Assembly: GCA_963965975.1 (NCBI GenBank)
Contig: OZ014413.1
Location: 3,978,001-4,042,000, forward strand
Source: Xestospongia bergquistia
Taxonomy: Eukaryota; Porifera; Demospongiae; Haplosclerida; Petrosiidae
DNA: 64,000 nucleotides
Reading direction: 5' to 3'
This document shows positions 13,441 to 24,500 of the stretch, in pieces. The notes under the pieces are model-generated. The model saw only the letters and a program-made list of their open reading frames with translations. It was not told the DNA's origin and made no database searches. The position numbers and the translations under genes are program-made. Each line of letters opens with the position of its first letter. Within the stretch, counting starts at the first letter, position 1.

Positions 13441-15652
13441 ACTAGATACTAATATTGTATATATAACTGTAACATTTGGAGCTACTTAAACTATTATAAG
13501 AAGTAATGGAACTGGAACTCGTAGAGGACAAAGGTGTAACACTGAGACAGGTTATAACTTTTAATAACTAGATGCTAATATTGTATATATAACTGTAACA
13601 TTAGGAGCTACTGATACTACTGTAAGAAGTAATGGAACTGAAACTCATAGAGGACAAAGGAGTATTACTGAGATAGGTTGTAACTTTTAATAACTAGATA
13701 CTAATATTCTATATATAACTGTAACATTAGGAGCTACTGATACTAATGTAAGAAGTAATGGAACTGGAACTCATAGAGGACAAAGAAGTATTACTGAGAC
13801 AGGTTATAACTTTTAATAACTAGATACTAATATTGTACATATAACTGTAACATTAGGAGCTACTGATACTACTGTAAGAAGTAATGGAACTGCAACTCAT
13901 AGAGGACAAAGGAGTATTACTGAGACTGGTTATAACTTTTAATAACTAGATACTAATATTGTATACATAACTGTAATATTAGGTACTACTGATACTACTG
14001 TAAGAAGTAATGGAACTGCAACTCATAGAGGACAAAGGAGTATTACTGAGACTGGTTATAACTTTTAATAACTAGATACTAGTATTGTATATATAACTGT
14101 AACATTAGGAGCTACTGATACTACTGTAAGAAGTAATGGAACTGGAACTCATAGTGGACAGAGGAGTATTACTGAGATAGGTTGTAACTTTTAATAACTA
14201 GATACTAATATTGTATATATAAGTGTAACATTGGGTGCTACTGATACTACTGTAAGAAGTAAAGGAACTGGAACTCATAGAGGACAAAGGAGTATTACTG
14301 AGATAGGTTGTAACTTTTAATAACTAGATACTAATATTGTATATATAACTGTAACATTAGGAGCTACTGATACTACTGTAAGAAGTAATGGAACTGGAAC
14401 TCGTAGAGGACAAAGAAGTATTGCTGAGACAGGTTATAACTTTTAATAACTAGATACTAATATTGTATATATAACTGTAACATTTGGAGCTACTTAAACT
14501 ATTATAAGAAGTAATGGAACTGGAACTCGTAGAGGACAAAGGTGTAATACTGAGACAGGTTATAACTTTTAATAACTAGATGCTAATATTGTATATATAA
14601 CTGTAACATTAGGAGCTACTGATACTACTGTAAGAAGTAATGGAACTGAAACTCATAGAGGACAAAGGAGTATTACTGAGATAGGTTGTAACTTTTAATA
14701 ACTAGATACTAATATTCTATATATAACTGTAACATTAGGAGCTACTGATACTAATGTAAGAAGTAATGGAACTGGAACTCATAGAGGACAAAGAAGTACT
14801 ACTGAGACAGGTTATAACTTTTAATAACTAGATACTAATATTGTACATATAACTGTAACATTAGGAGCTACTGATACTACTGTAAGAAGTAATGGAACTG
14901 CAACTCATAGAGGACAAAGGAGTATTACTGAGACTTGTTATAACTTTTAATAACTAGATACTAATATTGTATACATAACTGTAATATTAGGTACTACTGA
15001 TACTACTGTAAGAAGTAATGGAACTGCAACTCGTAGAGGACAAAGGAGTATTACTGAGACTGGTTATAACTTTTAATAACTAGATACTAGTATTGTATAT
15101 ATAACTGTAACATTAGGAGCTACTGATACTACTGTAAGAAGTAATGGAACTGGAACTCGTAGAGGACAAAGAAGTATTACTGAGATAGGTTGTAACTTTT
15201 AATAACAAGATACTAATATTGTATATATAACTGTAACATAAGGAGCTACTGATACTACTGTAAGAAGTAATGGAACTGCAACTTATAGAGGACAAAGGAG
15301 TATTACTGAGATAGGTTGTAACTTTTAATAACTAGATACAAATATAGTATATATAACTGTAACATTAGGAGCTACTGATACTACTGTAAGAAGTAAAGGA
15401 ACTGGAACTCGTATAGGACAAAGAAGTATTACTGAGATAGGTTATAACTTTTAATAACTAGATACCAATATTGTATATATAACTGTAACATTAGGAGCTA
15501 CTGATACTACTGTAAAAAGTGATGGAACTCCAACTATTAGAGGACAAAGGAGTATTACTGAGATAGGTTGTAACTTTTAATAACTAGATACTAATATTGT
15601 ATATATAACTGTAACATTAGGAGCTACTAATGCTACTGTAAGAAGTAATGGA

Positions 15653-15681
15653 AGTTGGAGTCCATTTTTATGAACTCCAAC
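15653..15681. other. Fold-back junction between satellite array 1 and block Y
   Basis: Where the satellite stops, GTTGGAGTCCAT (15654-15665) is followed by TTTT and then ATGAACTCCAAC (15670-15681). The arms are reverse complements with one mismatch. In copy 2 the right arm is ATGGACTCCAAC, whose reverse complement matches the left arm perfectly, while copy 2's own left flank has only CCAT in pairing position (45201-45212). The extra arm in copy 1 therefore looks templated from the right arm. Confidence 0.75.
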
Positions 15682-15783
15682 TAAACCTTGTTCTTCTGGC
15701 ATTCGCGATTTTATAATAGTATAATTTCTTGTTAAGCTGCATTCAAATGTGACAACATGCACCTTTAATTAATATTATTATAC

Positions 15784-16562
15784 CTCAGCAGTAGTGACAG
15801 CACAATTGACCTCTCCTCTATAAGCACTCATAATTGTATCAAAACCTTCATCACTCCAGACACTTTGGTTAAATGAATATTTTCATCTAATGCACCTTTA
15901 AAAACTATTATGACAACACATAGTATGTCACTGTGGATTAAGGACAACTAACCAAAGAGGTTCATAGTTAGATCAGAATACTTCTTCTCTTTTAAAACAT
16001 CATTAACAGCAGCTAAAGACGAGTAAGTATTAAAATAGCACTTATCTTAATTATTTACTTTGTTTCTGTTCTGATGGTAGGGTTATTAATAAAACCAGAT
16101 AGAGCTGGTGAATCTTGCATCAGTTTCTATAAAATTAAGAAATCCATTAATTTTTAAAAAATTGTATAACCCGTTACATGTACATATACACTCTACATGT
16201 ACTTCATTATAAATTATACATTAGCAGTTATAATAAGATTTTCATCAAGCAGAGGTTCAAGTAACTCTTTCATAACAGAATATTTGATATTATCAACTGA
16301 AGACATGTTTAGTTCTATTTCATTATCATCATTAACTGGAATATTAAATTGTGCTTTAAAAAACTTTTTAATTCTCTTTTGTAAATAGGACTTTAAAATC
16401 GATCCCAGACATGATAGATCAAAATACCACAGAATACTACAAATGCTAGTGATATTAATATCTATCTATTACCTGAAACTCTTTTAGTTCCTTTTCAACT
16501 TTCTCTAATGATGCTTTTTTACTAGCAGCTGAAAACAAGGCATGAGCATATCTTCTTCTAAT
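15784..16562 (-). pseudogene. ATP synthase subunit O (OSCP) fragment, copy 1
   Basis: OSCP forms part of the mitochondrial F1Fo peripheral stalk. Four exons read on the minus strand. Exon 16473-16562 gives RRRYAHALFSAASKK, then EKVEKELKEFQ|gtaata, matching the family's GRYATALYSAAS...LEQVEKEL region. Exon 16059-16126 gives KLMQDSPALSGFINNPTIR. Exon 15953-16012 gives VLKEKKYSDLTMNLF. Exon 15784-15895 should give ALDENIHLTKVSGVM, then the HRGEVPCTVTTA-like stretch. That last exon has lost one base relative to copy 2 (AAACCTTCATC, not AAACCTTTCATC), shifting frame just before the conserved segment. The join of the second and third exons is also out of phase by one base. The presequence exon and the C-terminal third are missing. 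The family normally has about 210 residues; only about 110 codons remain. A pseudogene is the best reading. Confidence 0.8.
16220..16390 (-). other. In-phase 57-codon open exon-like segment in the OSCP intron, copy 1
   Basis: Between the first two OSCP exons lies an open minus-strand stretch with a plausible acceptor (ttttaaag|TCC) and donor (AAT|gtataa). It has no stops and begins and ends in phase 0, like both flanking OSCP borders, so it could be included without changing the frame. It starts SYLQKRIKKFFKAQFNI and ends ELLEPLLDENLIITAN. It is charged and looks protein-like, but known OSCP proteins have nothing here and I do not recognise it. Copy 2 (45759-45929) keeps it open with three amino-acid changes near the N-terminus. 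It may be a cassette exon, a remnant of another gene, or chance. Confidence 0.35.
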
Positions 16563-16687
16563 CTACACTTTGACATACTGCAACATAATGTCAGGGCTTC
16601 ATATACGTGTGATTAATAAACCTATATTCAGACAGACAACGTTCATTGTATACTAGATAAGATATAGGCAGTTATATTGTTGTTAAT

Positions 16688-16755
16688 ATCATGGTGCAAT
16701 ATCCATGATCAACTGAGCATGCTCAGTTCGATTAGCCGCTTTTGTGGCGCCAAAT
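16688..16755. promoter_or_regulatory. Palindrome cluster with an E2F-like GGCGCCAAA site, block Y copy 1
   Basis: A hairpin ATCATGG/CCATGAT (16688-16709) is followed by an 18-bp perfect palindrome AACTGAGCATGCTCAGTT (16711-16728) and then TGGCGCCAAATTT, an E2F-type core read on the minus strand. Just upstream on that strand is ATGGCGTCTAAG. The density of symmetric sites and the local GC rise suggest an old promoter, perhaps for the minus-strand OSCP gene. The same sites are intact in copy 2 (palindrome 46250-46267). Promoter activity is inference. Confidence 0.35.
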
Positions 16756-16786
16756 TTGTACTAGAAAATAATAAACTTAGACGCCA

Positions 16787-16960
16787 TTACTTCATTTTAG
16801 CAACCAGAGTGTCAGGACTTTACTTCTGCAGGGCTGTTTAGCAAGACCAGATGAAAGAACTGGATTCCATTACTTCATTTTAGCAACCAGTCTGTCGGGA
16901 CTGTACTTATGCAGGGCAGTTTAGCAAGACAAGAGGAAACTGGATTCCATGCAGCCAGGC
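16787..16960. repeat. 83-bp tandem duplication, block Y copy 1
   Basis: The segment starting 'ttacttcattttagcaacc' and ending 'actggattcca' occurs at 16787 and 16870, exactly 83 bp apart, with about 10% divergence. Copy 2 has the same duplication at 46326 and 46409, so it predates the large module duplication. Confidence 0.85.
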
Positions 16961-17420
16961 CATTTGACAATGTTTTCTGTAGTAAATCTGAGATAATGCC
17001 CCTGGCTACAACAAAAGAGAAAGACAGTAGTAACAAATACGGTCAGAGTAGCAGTACTCCATGTGTGTTAGTATATCTAGCTTGCCTAACTTAACTTTTA
17101 AATTTAGTGAGCTTTAGCCCTTAGTTTTAGTGGATCTGTTATCTGAACTAAGCCTGTCATCAGTCATTTTTAAACATAATATATCACTAGTCCTTTTCTC
17201 TGTAATATATAGACTTTAGTAACCAGTATATTAATTACAATGTAGCAAGTCTGAATAAAATTAGTCAAATGTCTTATTTTGTACAAGCCTATTTTCCCCT
17301 ATTGTGTCTACTTTTGTATCAGTATCAGCTTGTAATGGTCAGAGAATTCCTCTTCTCTTGCACTTGTTGTGTAGTGCATTACAGCATATAAGACTTCTAT
17401 ATTATTGATAGCCTATTATC
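16961..17420. other. Block Y right part, no supported gene (copy 1)
   Basis: AT-rich sequence between the 83-bp duplication and the first 28-bp array. A plus-strand frame of about 60 codons crosses the duplication, but it is mostly low-complexity sequence with no recognisable domain. I see no RNA gene or further OSCP exon here. Confidence 0.5.
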
Positions 17421-20410
17421 TGTCTACTGTTTCTGAATGTAACTGTCTCATCCACAGTGTCTAACATAAATATCCTGTCTAAACAGTGTCATAGTATAAT
17501 TGTCCTGTCTAATGCATACTAATATAATTGTCCTATCAGCTCAGACCTAATATAGCTGTCCAATCTACTGTGTTCTAATGTAACTGTCCTGTCTACTATA
17601 TCCTATTGTAATCATCAGGGCTACTGTATCCTAGTATAATTGTCCTGTGTACTGTGTCCTAATGTAGTTGTCTAATCTGCTCTGTCCTATTGTAAACATT
17701 CCATTCCAATGTGTTTTAATGTAATTGACAATTTGCCTTGTCCTAATGTAACACCCCTGTCTACTGTGTCCTAGTATAATTATCCCATTTACTATCTCCT
17801 AACATAATTTTAGTAACTATTGTGTCTTTATCTAACCATCTGTTACTGTCTTTTAATTTAACTGTCCTATCTACTGTGTCCTAAGGTAACTGTCCTATCT
17901 ACTGTGTCCTAATGAAATTGTCTCATCTTGCGTGTTCTTAATATAAAATTCCCTTCCACTTTGTCCTAATGTAATTGCTGATGTAACTTGTCTGTCCTAA
18001 TGTAACAGTCCCATTAACTGTGTCTTAATGTACCAGTTTCTTTTACTCTGTCCTAATGTAATTGTCCTTTCTATTCTGTATAATGTAACTATGTAACCTA
18101 CTGTGTCCTAGTATAATTGTCCCATCTAATATGTCCTAAAGTAAATGTCCCATCTACTATGTCTTAACGTAACTGACTTGTGTACTGTGTTGTAACATAA
18201 TATTCTAATCTACTGTGTCTTATATAATTATCCTATCTACTGTGTTTGTATCTGTCCTGCCTACTGTGTCCTAATGTATACAGGTGTCCTATTATAACAT
18301 TCTATTCCACTAACTGTCCCATTGATTGCGTCCTAATGTAGACAGGTGTCTTATTATAACATTCTATTCCACTAAATGTCGCATTGACTGTGTCCTAATG
18401 TAACTGCTTCTTTTACTGTGTCCTAACATAAGTGCCCATCTACTGTGTTGTAATGTAATTGTCCCATCCACTGTCTCCTAATTTAATAGCCCTGTCAATT
18501 CTGTCTGATATAACTATGTAACTAACTGTGTCCTAGTGTAATTGTCCATCTACTGTGTCTTAACATAATTGTCCTAACCACTGTGTCCTAACGTAATTAT
18601 CATGTATACCTTGTCATAATATAAGTAACTGTTGTGTCCTAATGTATCTGTACCATCACATTTACTGTGTTCTAATGTAACATCCTGTCTACTGTGTTGT
18701 TGTGTCCTTAGTAAGATTGCCCCGTCTATTGTGGTAACTCTTTCATTTACTGTGTTCCAATGTAATATCCAGTCTACTGTATTGTGATGTAATTGTCCTA
18801 TCTACTGTGTCCTAAAGTAACTGTGTGTCCTAATGTAACGTCATGTCTACTGTGTTCTGATGTAATTGTCCTATCTACTGTGTCCTAACGTAACTGTCCT
18901 ATTTACTGTGTTCTAATGTAACATCCTGTCTACTGTGTTGTTATATAGTTGTCCTGTCTACTGTCTTCGTAATTGTCCCATTTACTGTGTCTTTATGTAA
19001 CCATCCTTTGTGGTGTAATTGTCCTCTCTACTGTGTGCCAACATAACTGTCCCATCTACTGTGTCCTAACATAATTGTCCCATCTGCTGTATCCTGATGT
19101 GTAAGTTTACCTTCTACTGTGTCCTAGCATAATTGTCTCAACTACTTTGTGATAATGTAATTGTCCAGTATATTCTGTCCAATGTACTGTGTCCTTAGTA
19201 TAACTGTCCTGTCTACTATGTCCTATTGTGACTGTCTTGTGTCCTAATGTAATTGTGCTGTCTGCTTTTAATGTAATTGTGCTGTTAGCTCTTAATGTAA
19301 TCGTGCTGTGTGCTGTGTCCTATTCTAACTACTTGTCTACTATCTCCTAATGCAATTGTCCCATCGACTATGTCCTACTGTAATTTTCCTGTCTACTGTA
19401 TCCTAATGTATTTGTCTTGTCTAATGTGCTCTATTGTAATTGTCCATTCTACTGTGTTCTATAATTGTCAATATACTGTGTCCTAATGTAATTGTCACTT
19501 CTACTGTGTTCTATAATTGTCAATATACTGTGTCCAAATCTAACTGTCCCTTCTACAGTGTGCTATAATTGTCAATGTACTGTGTCTTAATGTGTTCTGT
19601 CTACTATATTCAAATGTAAATGTCTCTTCTACAGTATCCTACTATATTCAATTGTAAATGTCCCTTCTACTGTGTTCTAATATACTAGTCTCGTCTGCTA
19701 TTCAATTGTAAATGTCCCTTCTACTGTGTTCTAATATACTTGTCTCGTCTGCTGTGTCTAAATGTAATTGTTTCTTCTATTGTGTCCTAATGTAACTGTC
19801 CCTTCTACAATGTTTTATAATTATCAATGTACTGTGTCTTAACATGTCTTGTCTACTCTATTCAAATGTAAATGTTTCTTCTACAGTGTCCTACTATATT
19901 CAATTGTAAATGTCCCTTCTAATGTGTCCTACTATATTCAAATGTAAATGTCCCTTCTACTGTGTTCTAATGTAATTGTCTCTTCTATTGTGTCATAATG
20001 TAACTCTCTCATGTCTTAATATAATTGTCCTCTCTGCTGTGTCCTAATGTAACTGCTCGTCTACTGTCTCCTAATGTATTTGTCTCATCTACTGTGACCT
20101 AATGTAATTTTTCATTTACTCTGTCCTACTGTATTTGTCCTGTCTACTGTGTACTAAAGTAATTTTCCTATCTAGTGTGTCCCTATATAATTATTCCGTT
20201 TGCTATGTTATAATGCTATTTGTCTTTCTTGTTTACTGTGTTGTAATAATTGTCTCATCCACTTTGTCCTAATGTATCAGTCCTGTCTAATGTGTCCTAA
20301 TGTAATTGTCCCATCTACTGTGACCTAATGTAACTTTATTGTCTACTGTATGTTGTTTTCTAATGTAGCTGTCGTCATTACTGTGTCCTTATGTAACCAT
20401 CCTGTCTATT
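17421..20410. repeat. Array Z1 copy 1: diverged 28-bp tandem repeat
   Basis: Degenerate units of the type 'tctactgtgtcctaatgtaactgtcc', about 28 bp but with frequent truncated and merged units. Divergence between neighbouring units is high, yet copy 2 (46961-49923) follows it nearly base for base, including its irregularities. The array had already decayed when the module was duplicated. No coding potential. Confidence 0.9.
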
Positions 20411-21585
20411 CAAACTTGTTATATTGTTTTAAATTTACTGGTTACTTATTGTCAGCTAGAATTGTAATAATGTCCCTCAGAGTTCTAAGCATGATGTTAT
20501 TAACTGTTTACTTGTTAAGTAGATGATCAATGTTTGTTACCATGCTTTCATTTAATGTTATATATCTAGTAAAACTAAACTGGTTGTGAGTTGTGTATAT
20601 AACATTCTAACCAATGTTAGCCAACACTATATATTTCATTATGTAGTTAGATTTTTATCTTCTAAGATGATCTGGTGATGTTCTCTCAACTGTTACTTTG
20701 TAAGTTTGATATATTCTACCTGCAATGATTGTTTTTTATAATTATATTACTGGTAGTCTCTTAGCTACATAATTTAATATATACAGCCACTACAATATAA
20801 TTCTGAGTTATACATAAATTTTTAACAAAATAATCACTGTTATTTTATATACATATATATAGAAAGAAAATTTATATATCTATAAGGAAACCCTGGCTAC
20901 TGGTAAGTTATACCTCATAACAGATAGTATATAATAAATTTATAATCATTTAGGAACATATATTGAAGATGGTGTTCCTTTTAATGGTGAGTTAGGACAA
21001 ATAATGTATTTGTTTCTTTTCTATGGTTGCTGTTCTATATCACGGACTTTCTATGGTTGCTGCTCTATATGACGGACTATCTATCTCCTGGAGGCTCTCA
21101 GTCTCATCAACATCTTGTAAGTTATATCTACCACTTATTGGATGTTATTAATAATTTACTTATGATATAATTCTCTGATAACTGCTGTGAAATAATTCTT
21201 TTACTACCTCTACAGTGATGTTGGTATTTCGTTTCTACAACAAAGATGGCGATCTAAGGAGTAACAATATTTAGTCAAGAGTAACTGTAATCACAAATTA
21301 TATGTGACAAGCCTTTATCTTAGCTTTTCTAAAGCATTTTAATTTTACTTGTATATGCATGTCTTAACTGGGAAGCCTTTATCTAGCTTTTCTAGAGTTT
21401 ATTGATTTTATTTGTATATGCATGTCTTAAGTGACAAGACTAGGTCTTAGTTTTTCTAGAGCTTATTAATTTTACTTTAGTTGGTACATACACCGATACT
21501 AACAATTTTCTTTGCATGCTTGGAATGTGCAATGAACCTTAAAGTACATGTATAATATGATATGTCTTAGCATTCCCTTTAATAG
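20411..21585. repeat. Block W copy 1 (segmental duplicate)
   Basis: Non-array spacer between the two 28-bp arrays, duplicated at 49924-51426. It holds exon-like pieces at 20904-21275 (see separate entry), a 30-bp tandem doublet 'tttctatggttgctg...cggac' at 21017-21076, and about three units of a 64-bp repeat ('gacaagcctttatcttag') at 21305-21480. The left 450 bp and the last 100 bp have no visible features. Confidence 0.85.
20904..21275 (+). pseudogene. Exon-like pieces in block W, copy 1
   Basis: Several short segments carry good splice borders on the plus strand. One ends CTACTG|gtaagt near 20901. The next, after 'catttag' (about 20954), reads TYIEDGVPFN and ends AATG|gtgagt. Another border, CATCTT|gtaagt, is near 21119. 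The last follows 'acctctacag' and reads DVGISFLQQRWRSKE before a stop. The pieces are very short and I do not recognise the protein. They could be the 3' end of a gene carried by the module, or chance. Copy 2 retains all borders. Confidence 0.25.
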
Positions 21586-24500
21586 CATAACTGTCCAATC
21601 TACTGTGTTTTTATGTAACTGTCCCATCTACTGTGTTCTAAAACAGTCTCATTTACCATGTTCTAAATTTGTCCCATCTACCGTGTTCTAGCGTAACTGT
21701 CCCATCTACTGTGTTCTAATTAAACTGTCCCATCTACTGTGTTCTAACATAACTGTCCCATCTAATGTGTCCTAATGCAAATGTCTTGTCTACTGTGTCT
21801 TAATGTAACTGTGCGATCTAGTGTGTTCTAAATTGATTTTCCTATCTAATGCGTTCTAATGTAACTCTCGCATCTACTCTGTTTGAATGTAATCATCCTG
21901 TCTATTGTGTTCTAACATAACTGTCCCATCTACTGTGTGATAACGTAGCTGTCCCATGTACTGTGTCCTAAAGTAAATGTCCTAAAGTAATTGTTCCATC
22001 TACTGTGTTCTAATGAATCTGTCCAATGAACTGATTTCTAATAAAACTGTACCATCTACTGTGTTCTAATAAAACTGTACCATCTACTGTGTTCTAATGA
22101 AACTGTACCATCTACTGTGTTCTAATGAAACTGTCCCATCTACTGTGTCATAACGTAACTGTCCCATGTACTGTGTCCTAAAGTAAATGTTCTAAAGTAA
22201 TTGTTCCATCTACTGTGTTCTAATGAATCTGTCCAATGAACTGATTTCTAATGTAACTGTCCCTTCTACTGTGTTCTAATAAAACTGTACCATCTACTGT
22301 GTTCTAATGAAACTGTACCATCTACTGTGTTCTAATGAAACTGTCCCATCTACTGTGTTCTAATGAAACTGTCCCATCTACCATGTCCTATAGTAACTGT
22401 TTCATCTACTGTGTTTTAATGTAACTCTCTTGTCTACTGTGTCCTAATGTAACTTGTCTGATCTATTGTTTCCTAAAATCCATCTATTGTGTTCTAATGT
22501 AACTGTCCAACGAGCTCATTTTTAGTGTTCTAATGTAATGTCCATTGAACTGATTTCTAATGTCTAATTTAACTGTTCCATCTAGTGTGTTCTAATAAAA
22601 CTGTCCCATCTACTGTGTTCTAATGAAACTGTCTCATCTACTGTGTCCTATAGTAACTGTCATATTTACTTTTCTTTAATGTAACTCTTTGTCTACTGTA
22701 TCCTAATGTAACTTGTTTGATGTACCGTGTCCTAAATACATCTACTATGTTCTAATGTAACTGTCCAATGAGCTCATTTCTAGTGTTCTAATGTAACTGT
22801 CCAATGAACTGATTTCTAATGTCTAATTTAACTGTCCCATCTAGTGTGTTCTAATAAAACTGTCCCATTTACTGTGTTCTAATGAAACTGTATCATCTAC
22901 TGTGTTCTAATAAAACTGACCCATCTACTGTGTCCTAATGAAACTGTTCCAAAGTAATTGTCCCATCTACTGTGTTACAATGAAACTGTCCCATCTACTG
23001 TGTTCTAATGAAACTGTCCTATTTACTGTGTTCTAATGAAACTGTATCATCTACTGTGTTCTAATAAAACTGTCCCATTTACTGTGTCCTAATGAAACTG
23101 TTCCAAAGTAATTGTCCCATCTACTGTGTTCTAATGTAACTGTGTAATGAACTAATTTTTAATGTAACTGTCCCATCTACTTTGTTCTAGTGAAAATGTC
23201 CCATCTACTGTGTCCTGATGAAACTGTCCCATCTAGTATCTTTTAATGTAACTCTCCTGTCTACAGCGTCTTAATGTAACTGTCCGATCTACTGTGTTCT
23301 AATATAACTGTCCCATCTACTGTGTTCTAAAGTAACTATGTAATTGTCCCATCAAGTGTCTTCTAATTTAACTGTCCCATGTACTGTGTCCTAATGTAAC
23401 AGTCCCATCTACTGTGTCCTAATGTAACTTGTCTGATCTACTGTTTCCTAAAATCCATCTGTTGTGTTCTAATGTAACTGTCCAATGAGCTCATTTTTAG
23501 TGTTCTAATGTAACTGTCCAATGAACTGATTTCTAATGTCTAATTTAACTGTCCCATCTAGTGTGTTCTAATAAAACTGTCCCGTCTACTGTGTTCTAAT
23601 AAAACTGTCCTGTCTACTGTGTTCTAATGAAAATGTCTCATCTACTGTGTCCTATACTAACTGTCATATTCACTGTTCTTTAATGTAACTCTCTTGTCTA
23701 CTGTGTCCTAATGTAACTTGTTTGATGTACTGTGTCCTGAATCCATCTACTATGTTCTAATGTAACTGTCCAATGAGCTCATTTCTAGTGTTCTAATGTA
23801 ACTGTCCAATGAACTGATTTCTAATGTCTAATTTAACTGTCCCATCTAGTGTGTTCTAATGAAACTGTTTCATCTACTGTGTTCTAATGAAACTGTATCA
23901 TCTACTGTGTTCTAATGAAACTGTCCCATCTACTGTGTCCTATAGTAACTGTCATATCTACTACCTTTTAATGTAATCTCTTGTCTACTGTGTCCTAATG
24001 TAACTTGTCTGATCTACCGTGTCCTAAAGTAATTGTCCACTCTACTGTCTTCTAATGTAACTGTCCAATAAACTGATTTCTACCATAACTGTCCCATCTA
24101 CTGTGTTATAATGAAACTGTCCCATCAACTGTGCCCTAATAAAACTGTTCTAAAGTAATTGTCCCATCTACTGTGTTCCAATGAAACTGTCCCATCTACT
24201 GTGTTCTAATGAAACTGTTCCATCTACTGTGTTCTAATAAAACTGACCCATCTACTGTGTCCTAATGAAACTGTTCCAAAGTAATTGTCCCATCTACTGT
24301 GTTCTAATGAAACTGTCCCATCTACTGTGTTCTAATGAAACTGTTCCATCTACTGTGTTCTAATAAAACTGACCCATCTACTGTGTCCTAATGAAACTGT
24401 TCCAAAGTAATTGTCCCATCTACTGTGTTCTAATGAAACTGTCCCATCTACTGGGTTCTAATGAAACTGTCATATCTACTGTGTTCTAATGAAACTGTAT

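Larger units (their letters stand above)
2405..15652. repeat. Satellite S array 1: about 105 monomers of 126 bp
   Basis: A head-to-tail satellite with a 126-bp monomer (landmark TATTGTATATATAACTG). Monomers differ by point changes at a few favoured positions: G/C before 'aactc', CG/CA/TG in 'actcgtag', 'aaggag' or 'aaggtg', 'gagaca' or 'gagata', and 'ggttat' or 'ggttgt'. A subset lacks 8 bp, giving 'gatactaagtaatgg' monomers of 118 bp. The consensus has stops in the forward frames, and minus-strand frames give only Ser-rich low complexity, so it is non-coding. Higher-order blocks of 6, 13, 16 and 22 monomers are visible. The left edge abuts block X; the right edge abuts an interrupted OSCP-linked exon. 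Confidence 0.97.

Noticed and set aside
15113-15295. Minus-strand Ser-rich frame within the satellite
   Set aside because: It is the satellite read backwards: 126 is divisible by three, so some monomers stay open by chance. Composition is low complexity and neighbouring monomers carry stops.
16197-16388. Plus-strand 63-codon frame in block Y (also 45736-45927)
   Set aside because: It is the antisense shadow of the minus-strand 57-codon exon-like segment, which has the better splice borders.
16909-17094. Plus-strand 61-codon frame in block Y (also 46448-46633)
   Set aside because: It overlaps the 83-bp tandem duplication, has no domain, and its conservation is explained by recent segmental duplication.
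17421-20410. Reading frames across the 28-bp arrays
   Set aside because: 28 is not a multiple of three, frames are interrupted every few units, and no long frame exists.
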